DNA of 35,179 nt from Planctomycetales bacterium (GTDB lineage Bacteria > Planctomycetota > Planctomycetia > Pirellulales > Lacipirellulaceae): the NCBI GenBank assembly GCA_020427155.1, contig JAGQOW010000043.1, positions 1 to 35,179 on the forward strand. The letters are read 5' to 3'. Position 1 is the first letter of the stretch, and each line of letters begins with the position of its first letter. The translations under genes were made by a program, and so were the position numbers. Positions 16,596-26,337 of the stretch are shown here, in pieces. The notes below the pieces were generated by a model, which saw only the letters and a list, made by a program, of their open reading frames with translations, was not told the DNA's origin and did not search any database.

Positions 16596-17786
16596 ATGTT
16601 TCGTACGCTTCGTTCAGTTCTGTTTTTTGCCCTATTGTTTCTGACGATTTCCAACATTGCGACTGCGAAGCCGCTGTTCAAAACCGAGAGCATTTTCCCA
16701 CTTGGCGACAAACACGCTCATTCCAGCAGTCTGGTCGAATGCCCTGACGGCAGCCTACTCGCTTGCTGGTTCTATGGAAGCGGCGAACGAACTGCCGAGG
16801 ACGTGGTGGTGCAGGGATCAAGACTTCAGAAGGGATCTTCCGCCTGGAGTCCTGTGTTTCTGATGGCAGACACCCCCGGGTTTCCCGATTGCAACCCGGT
16901 GTTGTTTATCGATCGCCAGGAACGGCTCTGGATGTTTTGGATCACCGTCCTGGCCGAACGTTGGGAGTGCAGCCAATTGAAGTACCGACTGGCGAACGAT
17001 CCCAGTGGCAGTGAGGCCCCTGAGTGGGACTGGCAGGACGTCCTTCAACTCAAGCCGGGCGATGAGTTCAGCCAGGTGATGGCAGACCGGTTCAAAGAGT
17101 TGCAACTTCCCGAAGGGGCTTGGGCCGAGTATGCCCTGCCATATGTCGAAATGCTTTTGCAAGCATCGAAAGACCCGTACAAGCGTCAGACAGGCTGGAT
17201 GACTCGCACCAATCTGCTTACTCTGCCATCGGGCCGCATTTTGTTGCCGCTCTATTCCGACGGTTTCAATGCCTCGCTGATGGCCATCTCGGACGACGAT
17301 GGCAAAACCTGGCGGGCCAGCACACCCATTATTGGCCTCGGTCCCATTCAACCGGCAGTCGCCCGTGGGCGCGATGGCCGGTTGGTTGCCTTCTGCCGCG
17401 ACTCGGGCGACCTCCCTGGCCGAGTGATGGTCGCCAGTTCCGAAGACGACGGAGAAACCTGGTCGACTGCTGTGGATTGCGATATCCCCAATTCAGGAGC
17501 GAGCCTGGCAGTAATCTCACTTGCCGACGGCCGCTGGCTGATGGTCTGCAACGATCTGGAAGAAGGCCGCCATCGGCTAACCGCTCTGCTTTCAGACGAC
17601 GAAGGAAAAACATGGAACGTCAGACGGCAACTTGAACCTAGTGACAGCCAGGGAAAGAAATTCGACTATCCTTCGATCATCCAGACCCGCGATGGTCTGG
17701 TTCACCTCACTTACAGCTATACTACCGCAACTGGGCGCTGCATTCGGCACTGTGTGCTCAACACCGAGTGGATCGAAGGCAAGTGA
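16596..17786 (+). CDS. Secreted sialidase-family (BNR) protein
   Basis: An exported protein of 396 residues with signal peptide FRTLRSVLFFALLFLTISN (cleavage near ATA-KP). It has Asp boxes SDDDGKTW, SEDDGETW and SDDEGKTW, and the sequence DKHAHSSSLVECPDGSLLACW at the start of the propeller, split here only by length. It resembles the BNR_2 (PF13088-like) neuraminidase-like group and differs clearly from the other BNR protein in this window. Candidate catalytic residues are the arginines in FCRDSGD and TGWMTRTN, but the triad cannot be assigned. The operon position between KDPG aldolase and aldose epimerase suggests it releases an acidic sugar that feeds the pathway. A GGAG ribosome binding site precedes ATG. 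Confidence 0.85.
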   Translation: MFRTLRSVLFFALLFLTISNIATAKPLFKTESIFPLGDKHAHSSSLVECPDGSLLACWFYGSGERTAEDVVVQGSRLQKGSSAWSPVFLMADTPGFPDCNPVLFIDRQERLWMFWITVLAERWECSQLKYRLANDPSGSEAPEWDWQDVLQLKPGDEFSQVMADRFKELQLPEGAWAEYALPYVEMLLQASKDPYKRQTGWMTRTNLLTLPSGRILLPLYSDGFNASLMAISDDDGKTWRASTPIIGLGPIQPAVARGRDGRLVAFCRDSGDLPGRVMVASSEDDGETWSTAVDCDIPNSGASLAVISLADGRWLMVCNDLEEGRHRLTALLSDDEGKTWNVRRQLEPSDSQGKKFDYPSIIQTRDGLVHLTYSYTTATGRCIRHCVLNTEWIEGK

Positions 17787-17860
17787 TCCTCACCTGTCAA
17801 TCACCGGTCGCGACCAGCAACGCGCGCTTCTCGCACTTGCTTCGCCTTGGGAGATACCAA

Positions 17861-18973
17861 ATGAAAAACTGGATCGTTTCTGCCTGTTTTACTGCTGTTC
17901 TGGTTTTGCACAGTCAATCAGCCTCGGCGGAGTTGAATGTCGAGGATTTTGATTCGGTTCAGCTGTTCACGCTGTCTAATTCGCATGGCATGACGGTCAA
18001 GGTGACCAACTATGGCGCTATCGTGACCTCGATACTTGTCCCCGATCGCAACGGCCAGCTGGAGGACGTGGCACTTGGCCACAACAGCCTCGAAGAGTAT
18101 CTCAACGCCGACGAAAAGCCATTTTTCGGCGCCGTCGTCGGCCGCTATGGAAATCGCATCGCCAAGGGCTTGTTTACGATCGACGGCAAGACCTATCATC
18201 TGGCCACCAACAATGGCGAAAACCATCTGCACGGCGGGCAGTTTGGTTTCGACAAAGTCGTGTGGACTGCCAAGCCTTTGTCGGCTGACGGTTGGTCGGG
18301 GGTCGAGCTGACTTATCTCTCCTCGGATGGCGAAGAAGGGTACCCTGGTAATTTGCAGGCTAAGGTGACTTACAAGCTTACCGACGACAACCTGCTGGCA
18401 GTCGAGTACCAGGCGACGACCGACAAAGCGACACCGATCAATCTTACCCAGCACACTTATTTCAATCTCAAAGGCGAGGGCGAGGGCACGATTCTCGACC
18501 ACCAGTTGATGCTCAACGCCCGTCATTACACACCCGTCGATCAAGGCATGATCCCGACCGGCGAAATCGCACCCGTCGCCGGCACGCCATTCGACTTCAC
18601 CCAAGCGAAGCTGATTGGACGTGACATCAACCTTGATCATGAGCAACTGAAGCTAGGGCTCGGCTATGATCACAATTTTGTGCTGGAAGGCGCGTCTGGC
18701 GAAATGAAGCTAGCCGCAGAAGTCTATGAACCCGCTAGCGGCCGTGTCCTGACGATCCATACTGAAGAGCCGGGAGTTCAGTTCTACTGCGGCAACTTCC
18801 TCAGCGGCAATCTGCAGGGGAAATCTGGCAAGCCCTACGTTCACCGTGGCGGCTTCTGCCTTGAAACCCAACACTATCCCGATAGCCCCAATCAGTCGGC
18901 CTTTCCGACTTCGATTCTTCGCCCGGGTGAGGTGTATAAGACGAAGACCACCTTCACGTTTTCAACGCGATAG
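17861..18973 (+). CDS. galM: Secreted aldose 1-epimerase (galactose mutarotase type)
   Basis: A protein of 370 residues interconverting alpha and beta anomers of aldoses. The N-terminal stretch MKNWIVSACFTAVLVLHSQS with cleavage near ASA-EL is a signal peptide, so the enzyme acts in the periplasm or outside, unlike cytosolic E. coli GalM. Family motifs present are GRYGNRIAKG, NNGENHLHGG, the His-containing NLTQHTYFNL and the Glu-containing FCLETQHYPDSPNQ, which hold the catalytic His and Glu. The start is ATG 17861 with GGGAG 8 nt upstream. It is the last gene of the likely eda operon and converges with a small exported protein gene 58 nt away. Confidence 0.94.
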   Translation: MKNWIVSACFTAVLVLHSQSASAELNVEDFDSVQLFTLSNSHGMTVKVTNYGAIVTSILVPDRNGQLEDVALGHNSLEEYLNADEKPFFGAVVGRYGNRIAKGLFTIDGKTYHLATNNGENHLHGGQFGFDKVVWTAKPLSADGWSGVELTYLSSDGEEGYPGNLQAKVTYKLTDDNLLAVEYQATTDKATPINLTQHTYFNLKGEGEGTILDHQLMLNARHYTPVDQGMIPTGEIAPVAGTPFDFTQAKLIGRDINLDHEQLKLGLGYDHNFVLEGASGEMKLAAEVYEPASGRVLTIHTEEPGVQFYCGNFLSGNLQGKSGKPYVHRGGFCLETQHYPDSPNQSAFPTSILRPGEVYKTKTTFTFSTR

Positions 18974-19030
18974 GAGTCTCGGCAGGCCCTGCCAACTCAG
19001 CGGCGGTTCAATCGCCACGCTAGGGAATCG

Positions 19031-19435
19031 TTAGAATCGGTAGCCATGATAGCCGCGATTGATCACGACACTCGGCATGCCGCCGGTGTACCAGCCAAAC
19101 GGACGCCCACCCGGACGAGTCCAGGAAGGGCTGTAAGAAGAAGTAAATGGCATGCCGCTGGCCGTGGGGCGACTGGCTGAAAAGCCGTACCAACGCATCG
19201 CCTCAAGCCGTGCCATACGCTGTTCGGCCCGCTTTTGCGACTTCTGCTGCGCAATCGACTTGGTTGCGACGGTTTCTGTCTCGGTGCCGTAATACCAGTC
19301 TTCCTGGGCTTCTGGCGCTGTCTCCTTGGCGAGTTCGCCAATGTCCTGAGCTCCGACAGGGGTGTCCCAGGCCATTGGAAGCAGCAGGCAAAAGGACGAA
19401 ACTAGTAAGACGCGTAAAGTGGCTAAGTAGTACAT
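19031..19435 (-). CDS. Small exported protein of unknown function
   Basis: A protein of 134 residues with a clear signal peptide (MYYLATLRVLLVSSFCLLLP, cleavage near VGA-QD). The mature part begins with a charged helix (QKSQKRAEQRMARLEAM) and continues as a Ser/Pro/Gly/Tyr-rich tail (SSYSPSWTRPGGRPFGWY, then NRGYHGYRF), a composition seen in many planctomycete exported proteins. GAGAG lies just upstream of the ATG. No family is recognised. Confidence 0.75.
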   Translation of the reverse strand: MYYLATLRVLLVSSFCLLLPMAWDTPVGAQDIGELAKETAPEAQEDWYYGTETETVATKSIAQQKSQKRAEQRMARLEAMRWYGFSASRPTASGMPFTSSYSPSWTRPGGRPFGWYTGGMPSVVINRGYHGYRF

Positions 19436-19768
19436 ATTGAGACTCTCGGTAAACGGAATGGTCCGGAGATTAGGGGAGGGTAGGGGCTGCGGCGGGGTGG
19501 CCGTTCTCTCATTTCAATGGTTCGGCCATAGGCACGCCTTCCGTTGAGCCAGATCAACCGAATGGACTTGCTATGCCGGACTCAGGTAGGGGTGAGTCAA
19601 TTTGGGGCGACTTTTCAGCTCCAACGGGCCAAATAGTTGTCTCTTGGGCTCGGGGGTCATTGCAACTCCCCTGTGAGAGGACTAAGGTTAATTCCTAGGG
19701 GGAGGGTGCGACCAGAGCTGGTCAGCACCCAAGTCTTCCGAAATCACAACACATGCGGAGATATCGAG
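19436..19768. other. Divergent intergenic region
   Basis: It separates the small exported protein and the lipoprotein gene. It holds a G-rich stretch around 19461-19500 and the GGAG before the lipoprotein start. No other structure was identified. Confidence 0.45.
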
Positions 19769-19969
19769 ATGAAGAAAACCTGTTCCTTGTTTTGGGCACT
19801 TAGCGTCTGCGTCGCCTTGGTAGGTTGCGGCGGCGACAGCGGCAGCTCGCCTGCTCCGTCGACCAGTGCACCAGCCGCCGAAGAAGCAGCTCCTGCCGAG
19901 GAAGCCGAAGCCCCAGCCGAAGAGGCTGCTGAAGAAGCTCCCGCAGAAGAAGCGGCCCCAGCCCAATAA
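19769..19969 (+). CDS. Small lipoprotein with Ala/Glu/Pro-rich tail
   Basis: A protein of 66 residues. It has a basic N-terminus (MKKTCSLF), a hydrophobic core and lipobox LVGC-GGD, so it should be a lipid-anchored exported protein. The rest is almost wholly low complexity: a Ser/Pro linker, then repeated AEEA and PAEE units giving an acidic, probably extended or helical tail. GGAG lies 8 nt before ATG 19769. A strong terminator follows at 20029, so it is monocistronic. The function is unknown; a spacer, or an interactor with the cationic surface or wall, is possible. Confidence 0.8.
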   Translation: MKKTCSLFWALSVCVALVGCGGDSGSSPAPSTSAPAAEEAAPAEEAEAPAEEAAEEAPAEEAAPAQ

Positions 19970-20028
19970 GCTGAAAGAGTAAGCTACAAGCGATTGGGCT
20001 GCTCTAGCCTGAAATCTAGACTTTGCGA

Positions 20029-20064
20029 ACAAAGCCCAGGTGGCGTCTTGCCCCTGGGCTTTGT
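20029..20064 (+). terminator. Hairpin downstream of the lipoprotein gene
   Basis: ACAAAGCCCAGG (20029-20040) and CCTGGGCTTTGT (20053-20064) form a perfect 12-bp stem with a 12-nt loop. It is only weakly followed by T (TTTGTCGTTAG), but the GC-rich stem ending in TTTG is typical. Confidence 0.7.
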
Positions 20065-20271
20065 CGTTAGTTGTGTCGTTTGCTGTTTCAATCAGTGTGT
20101 CTTTTCGATCGGTAGTCTTCCAGCAGCCCAATTAAAGTACCGCTACCGAGCAAGCTGCGAGCTTCAAGCATAGCCTCAACTCTCCATGCATACATTGAGA
20201 CCTGTGCGCGTTCGGGGTTCTATGCTCCAGGAAATACGATAGCACGCTCGTTTTCTTTCTGGACTGCGTAT

Positions 20272-22338
<2,067 letters not shown>

Positions 22339-22516
22339 GACTCGGTCACGGATCTCGGTGTTTAACTCTCGGAATCGGTTCTATCGTGTCACTCAGCAGC
22401 AGGAGATCGAAGGAGCACTCCCAGCAGGACGAAGGCATGTAGAGACACGCCCGCGCCAGGGAAAGGCGATCGCATTGTACGCCATAAGCCCTCGTCCGAC
22501 GACTCTCCGACGAATG

Positions 22517-22996
22517 CTACTGCAACGATTCTGCCTGCGAATCATCCACCCCCGCCCAATCGGTATCTTTAGGAATGGGGAGCAGGAAAGGGCGAATGCG
22601 TTCGAGCGTGCGTGGACCGATGCCGCTGACCCGCTGCAGATCTTCCAACTCGCGAAACTCACCATTCAACTCCCGGTCGTTGAGGATTCGCTGAGCTAGC
22701 GTTTTTCCCAGCCCGGGCAGCTGGATGATCTCGGGCCACTCGGCCTTGTTGATATCGACCTGATAGCGGGCCTGCAGCGGCGGCGCCCGATCGATATTGA
22801 TGAGTTCTCCTCGCTGCCCGCCGTGGTACCACCAGTAGCAGCCGATCATTGCCAAGCTGCAACTCACCACTACCAGCAGGGTTCCCTGATCGCGGTCGCC
22901 TATCAACTGGCGCCGAGGCTGCGCTTCCTGGCTTTTTTCTGCAATGGGTTGCGTATTTCGCATGGAAAGGGTGATATTCGTAGCGGGCAGATGCAT
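22517..22996 (-). CDS. ComEA-like helix-hairpin-helix membrane protein
   Basis: A protein of up to 159 residues with one transmembrane helix (TLLVVVSCSLAMIGCYWWY) after a charged N-terminus. Two helix-hairpin-helix units follow: VDINKAEWPEIIQLPGLGKT and LQRVSGIGPRTLERIRPFL. This is the layout of ComEA-type DNA-binding proteins, which hold incoming DNA at the outer face of the inner membrane during transformation; it could equally be a general DNA-binding HhH protein. Neither ATG 22996 nor the in-frame ATG 22963 has a ribosome binding site. It is divergent from nadC, whose start is about 55 nt away. Confidence 0.85.
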   Translation of the reverse strand: MHLPATNITLSMRNTQPIAEKSQEAQPRRQLIGDRDQGTLLVVVSCSLAMIGCYWWYHGGQRGELINIDRAPPLQARYQVDINKAEWPEIIQLPGLGKTLAQRILNDRELNGEFRELEDLQRVSGIGPRTLERIRPFLLPIPKDTDWAGVDDSQAESLQ

Positions 22997-23051
22997 CGAC
23001 AGACGGCAAAGTGAATTACTGAGTATAGCAAACCAAGCAGGATTGTTCGTC

Positions 23052-23972
23052 GTGCGAGACTTTCGACAACTCGAATGGGATGATCAGCTCGAAGAAGATT
23101 GCCGGACTCTCACCAAGTTGGCTGTCCAAGAGGATCTAGGCCTCCTTCAGGACTGGACGACGGTGGCCCTAGTGCCGGCAGAGCGGACCGGGACGGCCCA
23201 CATTGTAGCCCGAGAACGGGGCATTGTGGCCGGCATTCAGTCGCTAGCAACAGTCCTGGAGGAAATGCAGGCCGGAGTTGACGTAGAGATCAAGGCCAGC
23301 GATGGCGATTCTATTGCTGCCAATACGACTGTCGCGACCTTGCGCGGAAAAGTCCGCGACATTCTGACTTGCGAACGGACTTTACTGAACCTGCTCGCAA
23401 GGTTGATGGGCATCGCTACCTTGTCGAACCAATACGTACAAACGGTTCAGGGGACCGGCGCACGAATCTACGATACGCGGAAAACAACTCCAGGTTATCG
23501 GCGTTTGGAGAAATATGCCGTCCGGTGTGGGGGCGGATGCAATCATCGGACCGGCTTGTACGATGCGATTCTAATCAAAGACAACCACTTAGCACAGCGA
23601 GCTGAGCGTGATGGCGCCGATCCGGCAGCCGCTGTGACCTTGGCCCGCGAGTTCCTGCAACGCTCAATCAGCGAGGGCTGCAACTCAGACCTGCTCGTCG
23701 AGATTGAGGTCGACAACCTTATGCAATTGGAAACCGTATTACCGTCGCAGCCAGACATTGTATTACTCGATAACATGACCCCCGCTGAATTGCGCAAGGC
23801 AGTACAAATGCGCACTCATTTGGCTCCCGAAGTGCAGCTCGAAGCTTCTGGCGGTGTGCACCTGAAGAATTTGCGGGAAATCGCCGAGACGGGCGTTGAT
23901 CGAATCAGCGTGGGCGCTCTAACCCATTCAGCCCGTTCGCTCGACATCGGTTTGGACTGGAACTCTCGCTAG
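23052..23972 (+). CDS. nadC: Nicotinate-nucleotide pyrophosphorylase (carboxylating)
   Basis: Cytoplasmic quinolinate phosphoribosyltransferase, 306 residues, making nicotinate mononucleotide from quinolinate and PRPP in de novo NAD synthesis. It has the family's TRKTTPGYRRLEKYAV loop, GGGCNHRTGLYDAILIKDNH (catalytic arginine and lysines), VEIEVDNL, IVLLDNM and LEASGGVHLKNL near the phosphate site. The start is set at GTG 23052, because AGGA lies 9 nt before it and the product then begins VRDFRQLEWDDQLEEDCR as expected; the frame is open to 22944 upstream. No nadA or nadB is nearby. Confidence 0.95.
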   Translation: MRDFRQLEWDDQLEEDCRTLTKLAVQEDLGLLQDWTTVALVPAERTGTAHIVARERGIVAGIQSLATVLEEMQAGVDVEIKASDGDSIAANTTVATLRGKVRDILTCERTLLNLLARLMGIATLSNQYVQTVQGTGARIYDTRKTTPGYRRLEKYAVRCGGGCNHRTGLYDAILIKDNHLAQRAERDGADPAAAVTLAREFLQRSISEGCNSDLLVEIEVDNLMQLETVLPSQPDIVLLDNMTPAELRKAVQMRTHLAPEVQLEASGGVHLKNLREIAETGVDRISVGALTHSARSLDIGLDWNSR

Positions 23973-24178
23973 AGCGCATCACTTGTAGTCATTTATTACC
24001 TAACTAGGACTTACCAGCTGCGCAAGATCAACATCAATGGCTGCGAGAGTGCGCAGGATGTTGCTCAGGATTATCAATTGACTGGGCTTGACTGTCGGTT
24101 TTTGGCAGCATCTGCGATTTAGGGAAACCCGCAAGATTTGCCCTCCGGCGCACCTAGCTGGGCAAAAACCTTAGTCAT

Positions 24179-24206
24179 TTGACATCGCTTAGGGCAGACC
24201 TAGGTT
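24179..24206 (+). promoter_or_regulatory. sigma70-type promoter of candidate sRNA
   Basis: TTGACA (24179-24184, perfect -35) and TAGGTT (24201-24206) are separated by 16 nt. A strong terminator begins 40 nt downstream. Confidence 0.5.
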
Positions 24207-24212
24207 TTTCTA

Positions 24213-24294
24213 ACTTGGAACCTTTTGGGAGGGGTACTAAGGTACGACGCGGCGGGTCGCGGGAGCGAGAGGGGACCCCGCCGCGTCTTTTTTT
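24213..24294 (+). ncRNA. Candidate small RNA of about 80 nt
   Basis: It is delimited by the promoter at 24179-24206 and the terminator at 24246-24294. The short RNA would contain GTAC-TAAG-GTAC (a small hairpin) followed by the long GC-rich terminator stem. No reading frame with a ribosome binding site fits inside. It does not resemble tmRNA, 6S, RNase P or SRP RNA. It is inferred from signals only. Confidence 0.35.
24246..24294 (+). terminator. Very strong intrinsic terminator
   Basis: GACGCGGCGGG (24246-24256) pairs with CCCGCCGCGTC (24277-24287), extended by GTC/GAC with one bulged base, and is followed immediately by seven T (24288-24294). No protein gene ends within 270 nt upstream; nadC is the nearest. 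Confidence 0.85.
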
Positions 24295-24434
24295 GCTGTA
24301 TTCTCTATTGTTCTTGCAGCCCCTAAACATCTGCTCGAAATGGCCCTTCCTTGGCGGCGGATACCGTGGTTCGGCTGGCTGGACAAGCGGAGCCCGCGCC
24401 GACCAGAAAATCTTGCCTTTTTGACAAAATCTCT

Positions 24435-24463
24435 TTGACACCCCCTCTTTTCCATACTAGAAT
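24435..24463 (+). promoter_or_regulatory. Near-consensus sigma70 promoter
   Basis: TTGACA (24435-24440) and TAGAAT (24458-24463) are spaced by exactly 17 nt. A second TTGACA lies at 24421-24426. The first downstream gene with clear support is the PEP-CTERM gene at 25141, so this promoter implies a leader of about 670 nt or an unrecognised gene in between. Confidence 0.6.
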
Positions 24464-24505
24464 CGGGGGTGCAGGCATTAGTCTGCGGCGTTAGTAATAC
24501 TGTTT

Positions 24506-25061
24506 ATGTTCTTCATTTTGATTGGGTTGTGGACCTCATGAACCTTCGATTTGCGACGAGTCGAGTTGACTTTGTCGTAATCCAGGCAGGTGGCGATAAT
24601 CGCCTTGGTTCACTACACCATCTTTCGAGCTAGCCCGCTCAGCCCCGCCGATCGGGATTTCAGCGTGGTTACTCTCCTCGATGGTAATACGAGCTCCGGC
24701 TGTATTGCGGCTTTGATGAAGCAGCTTATGTGCTGCAACAAGTAGGCCCAATTCCCCTGCCCCGAGTTAGGCATGCCCGCGGTGTTCGCGCTTCACGCGA
24801 ATTCTCGTCCAGGCGTTTCCATGCCCTCTCAAAGGATTACCTGGTCAATTCGATGCGCTCCAGGTGCGCCAACGCTCAATAGAACTTCCAGGAGTTCTGC
24901 GCGCAGCTATTGCTCTCCTGTTCTCGCAGGTCGAAGGGGAACCTCGCTGGATCAACGCGACCGTTCCGCTCATTGAGATTTGCTCTCGATCCTCACCACC
25001 TGAGGAGACATTCGACTTTCCCCGCGATGCTCGCCGCGATCTTTCGGATCACAGCGCGTAA
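24506..25061 (+). pseudogene. Possible decayed reading frame or short leader ORFs
   Basis: Downstream of the near-consensus promoter, ATG 24506 opens an 11-residue peptide (MFFILIGLWTS). Its stop TGA overlaps ATG 24538 of a 31-residue frame (MNLRFATSRVDFVVIQAGGD...). Coding-like text then continues in changing frames: HYTIFRASPLSPADRDFSVV (frame of 24611), then FDEAAYVLQQVGPIPLP (frame of 24688), then PGVLRAAIALLFSQVEGEP (frame of 24771-25061). This could be a gene broken by several frameshifts. No family is recognised and chance cannot be excluded. Confidence 0.25.
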
Positions 25062-25090
25062 TCACATTGGCCTATGTGCCAGGTGAAAGC

Positions 25091-25104
25091 TGCCAAGGTT
25101 GGCA
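25091..25104. promoter_or_regulatory. Palindrome upstream of the PEP-CTERM gene
   Basis: TGCCAA-GG-TTGGCA is a perfect 6-bp inverted repeat 37 nt before ATG 25141. Related half-sites TTGGC and GTGCCA occur just upstream (25068-25081). It is suitable as a dimeric regulator site, but unproven. Confidence 0.35.
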
Positions 25105-25140
25105 AACACATCTCGGAGACTGGATTCGGAGAATCACACC

Positions 25141-26037
25141 ATGACTGACCTTCAAAACAACACGTTCGGCGTAATAGCGCGCTTGACCCGCCTTGCTCTG
25201 CTCAGTCTCCTTGCTTCGACGTTCACTTGCGTTAGCTCGCAGGTCTATGCTGGAACGATCAGCGGCTCGTATGCTGTTAACATCGGGGAAAGCACTCGCT
25301 TACTCGAAGCAGAATTGCAGCTAACCCGCGGCGAGATCTCCAACGTTGAATTCATGGCGATTCAGAAAGAAGAATCCTGCAAGAATGTTTATACGCGTCT
25401 CCACGAGCGCAATCGGCCTGCTCTATTGATTCAAAACACCTCGGTCGACGAAAACGAAATTTCCTCGTTTACAATCAACATTACCGAACTGGGATACGAG
25501 TTTGGAAACGGCGACATTGGAAGCGACGGTTTTAACGGCGCACTGGTAGTCCGAAGTATCCGCACCGACGCAGGCGTGAGCGTGTCAGCTTCCTACGGGG
25601 AAACTTCCGGTGCTACCGATCGAACCAAGTTGAACGTCCTATTCAGTGGCTTGACTGAAGGCAAGGCCGCAATTTTCCGTCTCGACTTAGACGCCGTTCC
25701 AATGGTGGGGGATATGTATCCCGACTACCGCGGGATCCTGCTGGGGGCGGACTTGGGACTTGGAGCTACCAGTCCAGCAATGATTTCTGCCACCTTCGAG
25801 AACGAGGAGATGCAGGCTAGCACCCCGTTCCAGCCGTTCAGCCAGGAATTCGATGGCCGCATCGAGACCTCGGGTCGGCTGGAGGCCTACCATTCGCAAG
25901 CCCCCTCGCAAATGTACGGCCAGACGGGAACCACCGATAACCCCACCGTCCCCGAGCCATCGACAGCAGTGCTCCTGCTAGCTGGAGCCGCAGGGCTCAT
26001 GAGTTGGCGATCTCGCCGCTGTGCATTGGGATGCTAG
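25141..26037 (+). CDS. PEP-CTERM sorting domain protein
   Basis: A secreted protein of 298 residues. ATG 25141 has CGGAG 9 nt upstream. The N-terminus is long (FGVIARLTRLALLSLLAS, cleavage near VYA-GT), giving a signal peptide of about 40 residues. The mature part looks like beta-sandwich repeats (AVNIGESTRLLEAELQLTRG, then VLFSGLTEGKAAIFRLDLD). The C-terminus is the tripartite PEP-CTERM signal: TVPEPSTAVLLLAG, a short helix, then WRSRRCALGC. An exosortase would cleave it for surface delivery. No enzymatic motif is seen. It is preceded by a long untranslated interval with its own promoter candidates. Confidence 0.9.
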   Translation: MTDLQNNTFGVIARLTRLALLSLLASTFTCVSSQVYAGTISGSYAVNIGESTRLLEAELQLTRGEISNVEFMAIQKEESCKNVYTRLHERNRPALLIQNTSVDENEISSFTINITELGYEFGNGDIGSDGFNGALVVRSIRTDAGVSVSASYGETSGATDRTKLNVLFSGLTEGKAAIFRLDLDAVPMVGDMYPDYRGILLGADLGLGATSPAMISATFENEEMQASTPFQPFSQEFDGRIETSGRLEAYHSQAPSQMYGQTGTTDNPTVPEPSTAVLLLAGAAGLMSWRSRRCALGC

Positions 26038-26337
26038 TCGAGCGGCCGCCCCATTACGGACTGCTCGAACGCTGTTTGGAGCAATAGGGAAACTGCAACA
26101 ACTTTGCGGGTAATTCGCATCCTAGCGATGTTTCTGCTTCTCCGGATTTCTCTGATTATCCGGAAAATGTGGAAAGTAGCGATCCTTCGGTTACCGATCT
26201 CCATTCCTGGAACCAATGATCGGGCAAGCGGCAAACGTTAGTCTCGCTGACGTTTCTACCTCGCAAACTCGACGCAGGTATGGTGCCTGCTGAGCCGCTG
26301 ACGCGCTTGATCTTGTCCTATAAGGGGGGATTAAGGG
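26038..26337. other. Intergenic region with one hairpin
   Basis: About 300 bases between two surface-protein genes. It has a 7-bp inverted repeat TCCGGAT (26141-26147) / ATCCGGA (26158-26164) without a T tract. A G-rich AAGGGGGG precedes the next start. Nothing else was recognised. Confidence 0.45.

Noticed and set aside
17918..18646. A 242-codon open frame on the minus strand
   Set aside because: Antisense shadow of the aldose epimerase; GC-rich codon positions produce long opposite frames here.
24179..24441. Short open frames on both strands across the strong terminator
   Set aside because: They run through the promoter and terminator signals, lack ribosome binding sites and show no protein-like composition.
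23973..25140. A c-di-GMP, cobalamin or other known riboswitch before the PEP-CTERM gene
   Set aside because: No conserved core of a known riboswitch class could be found by eye; a covariance search would be needed.
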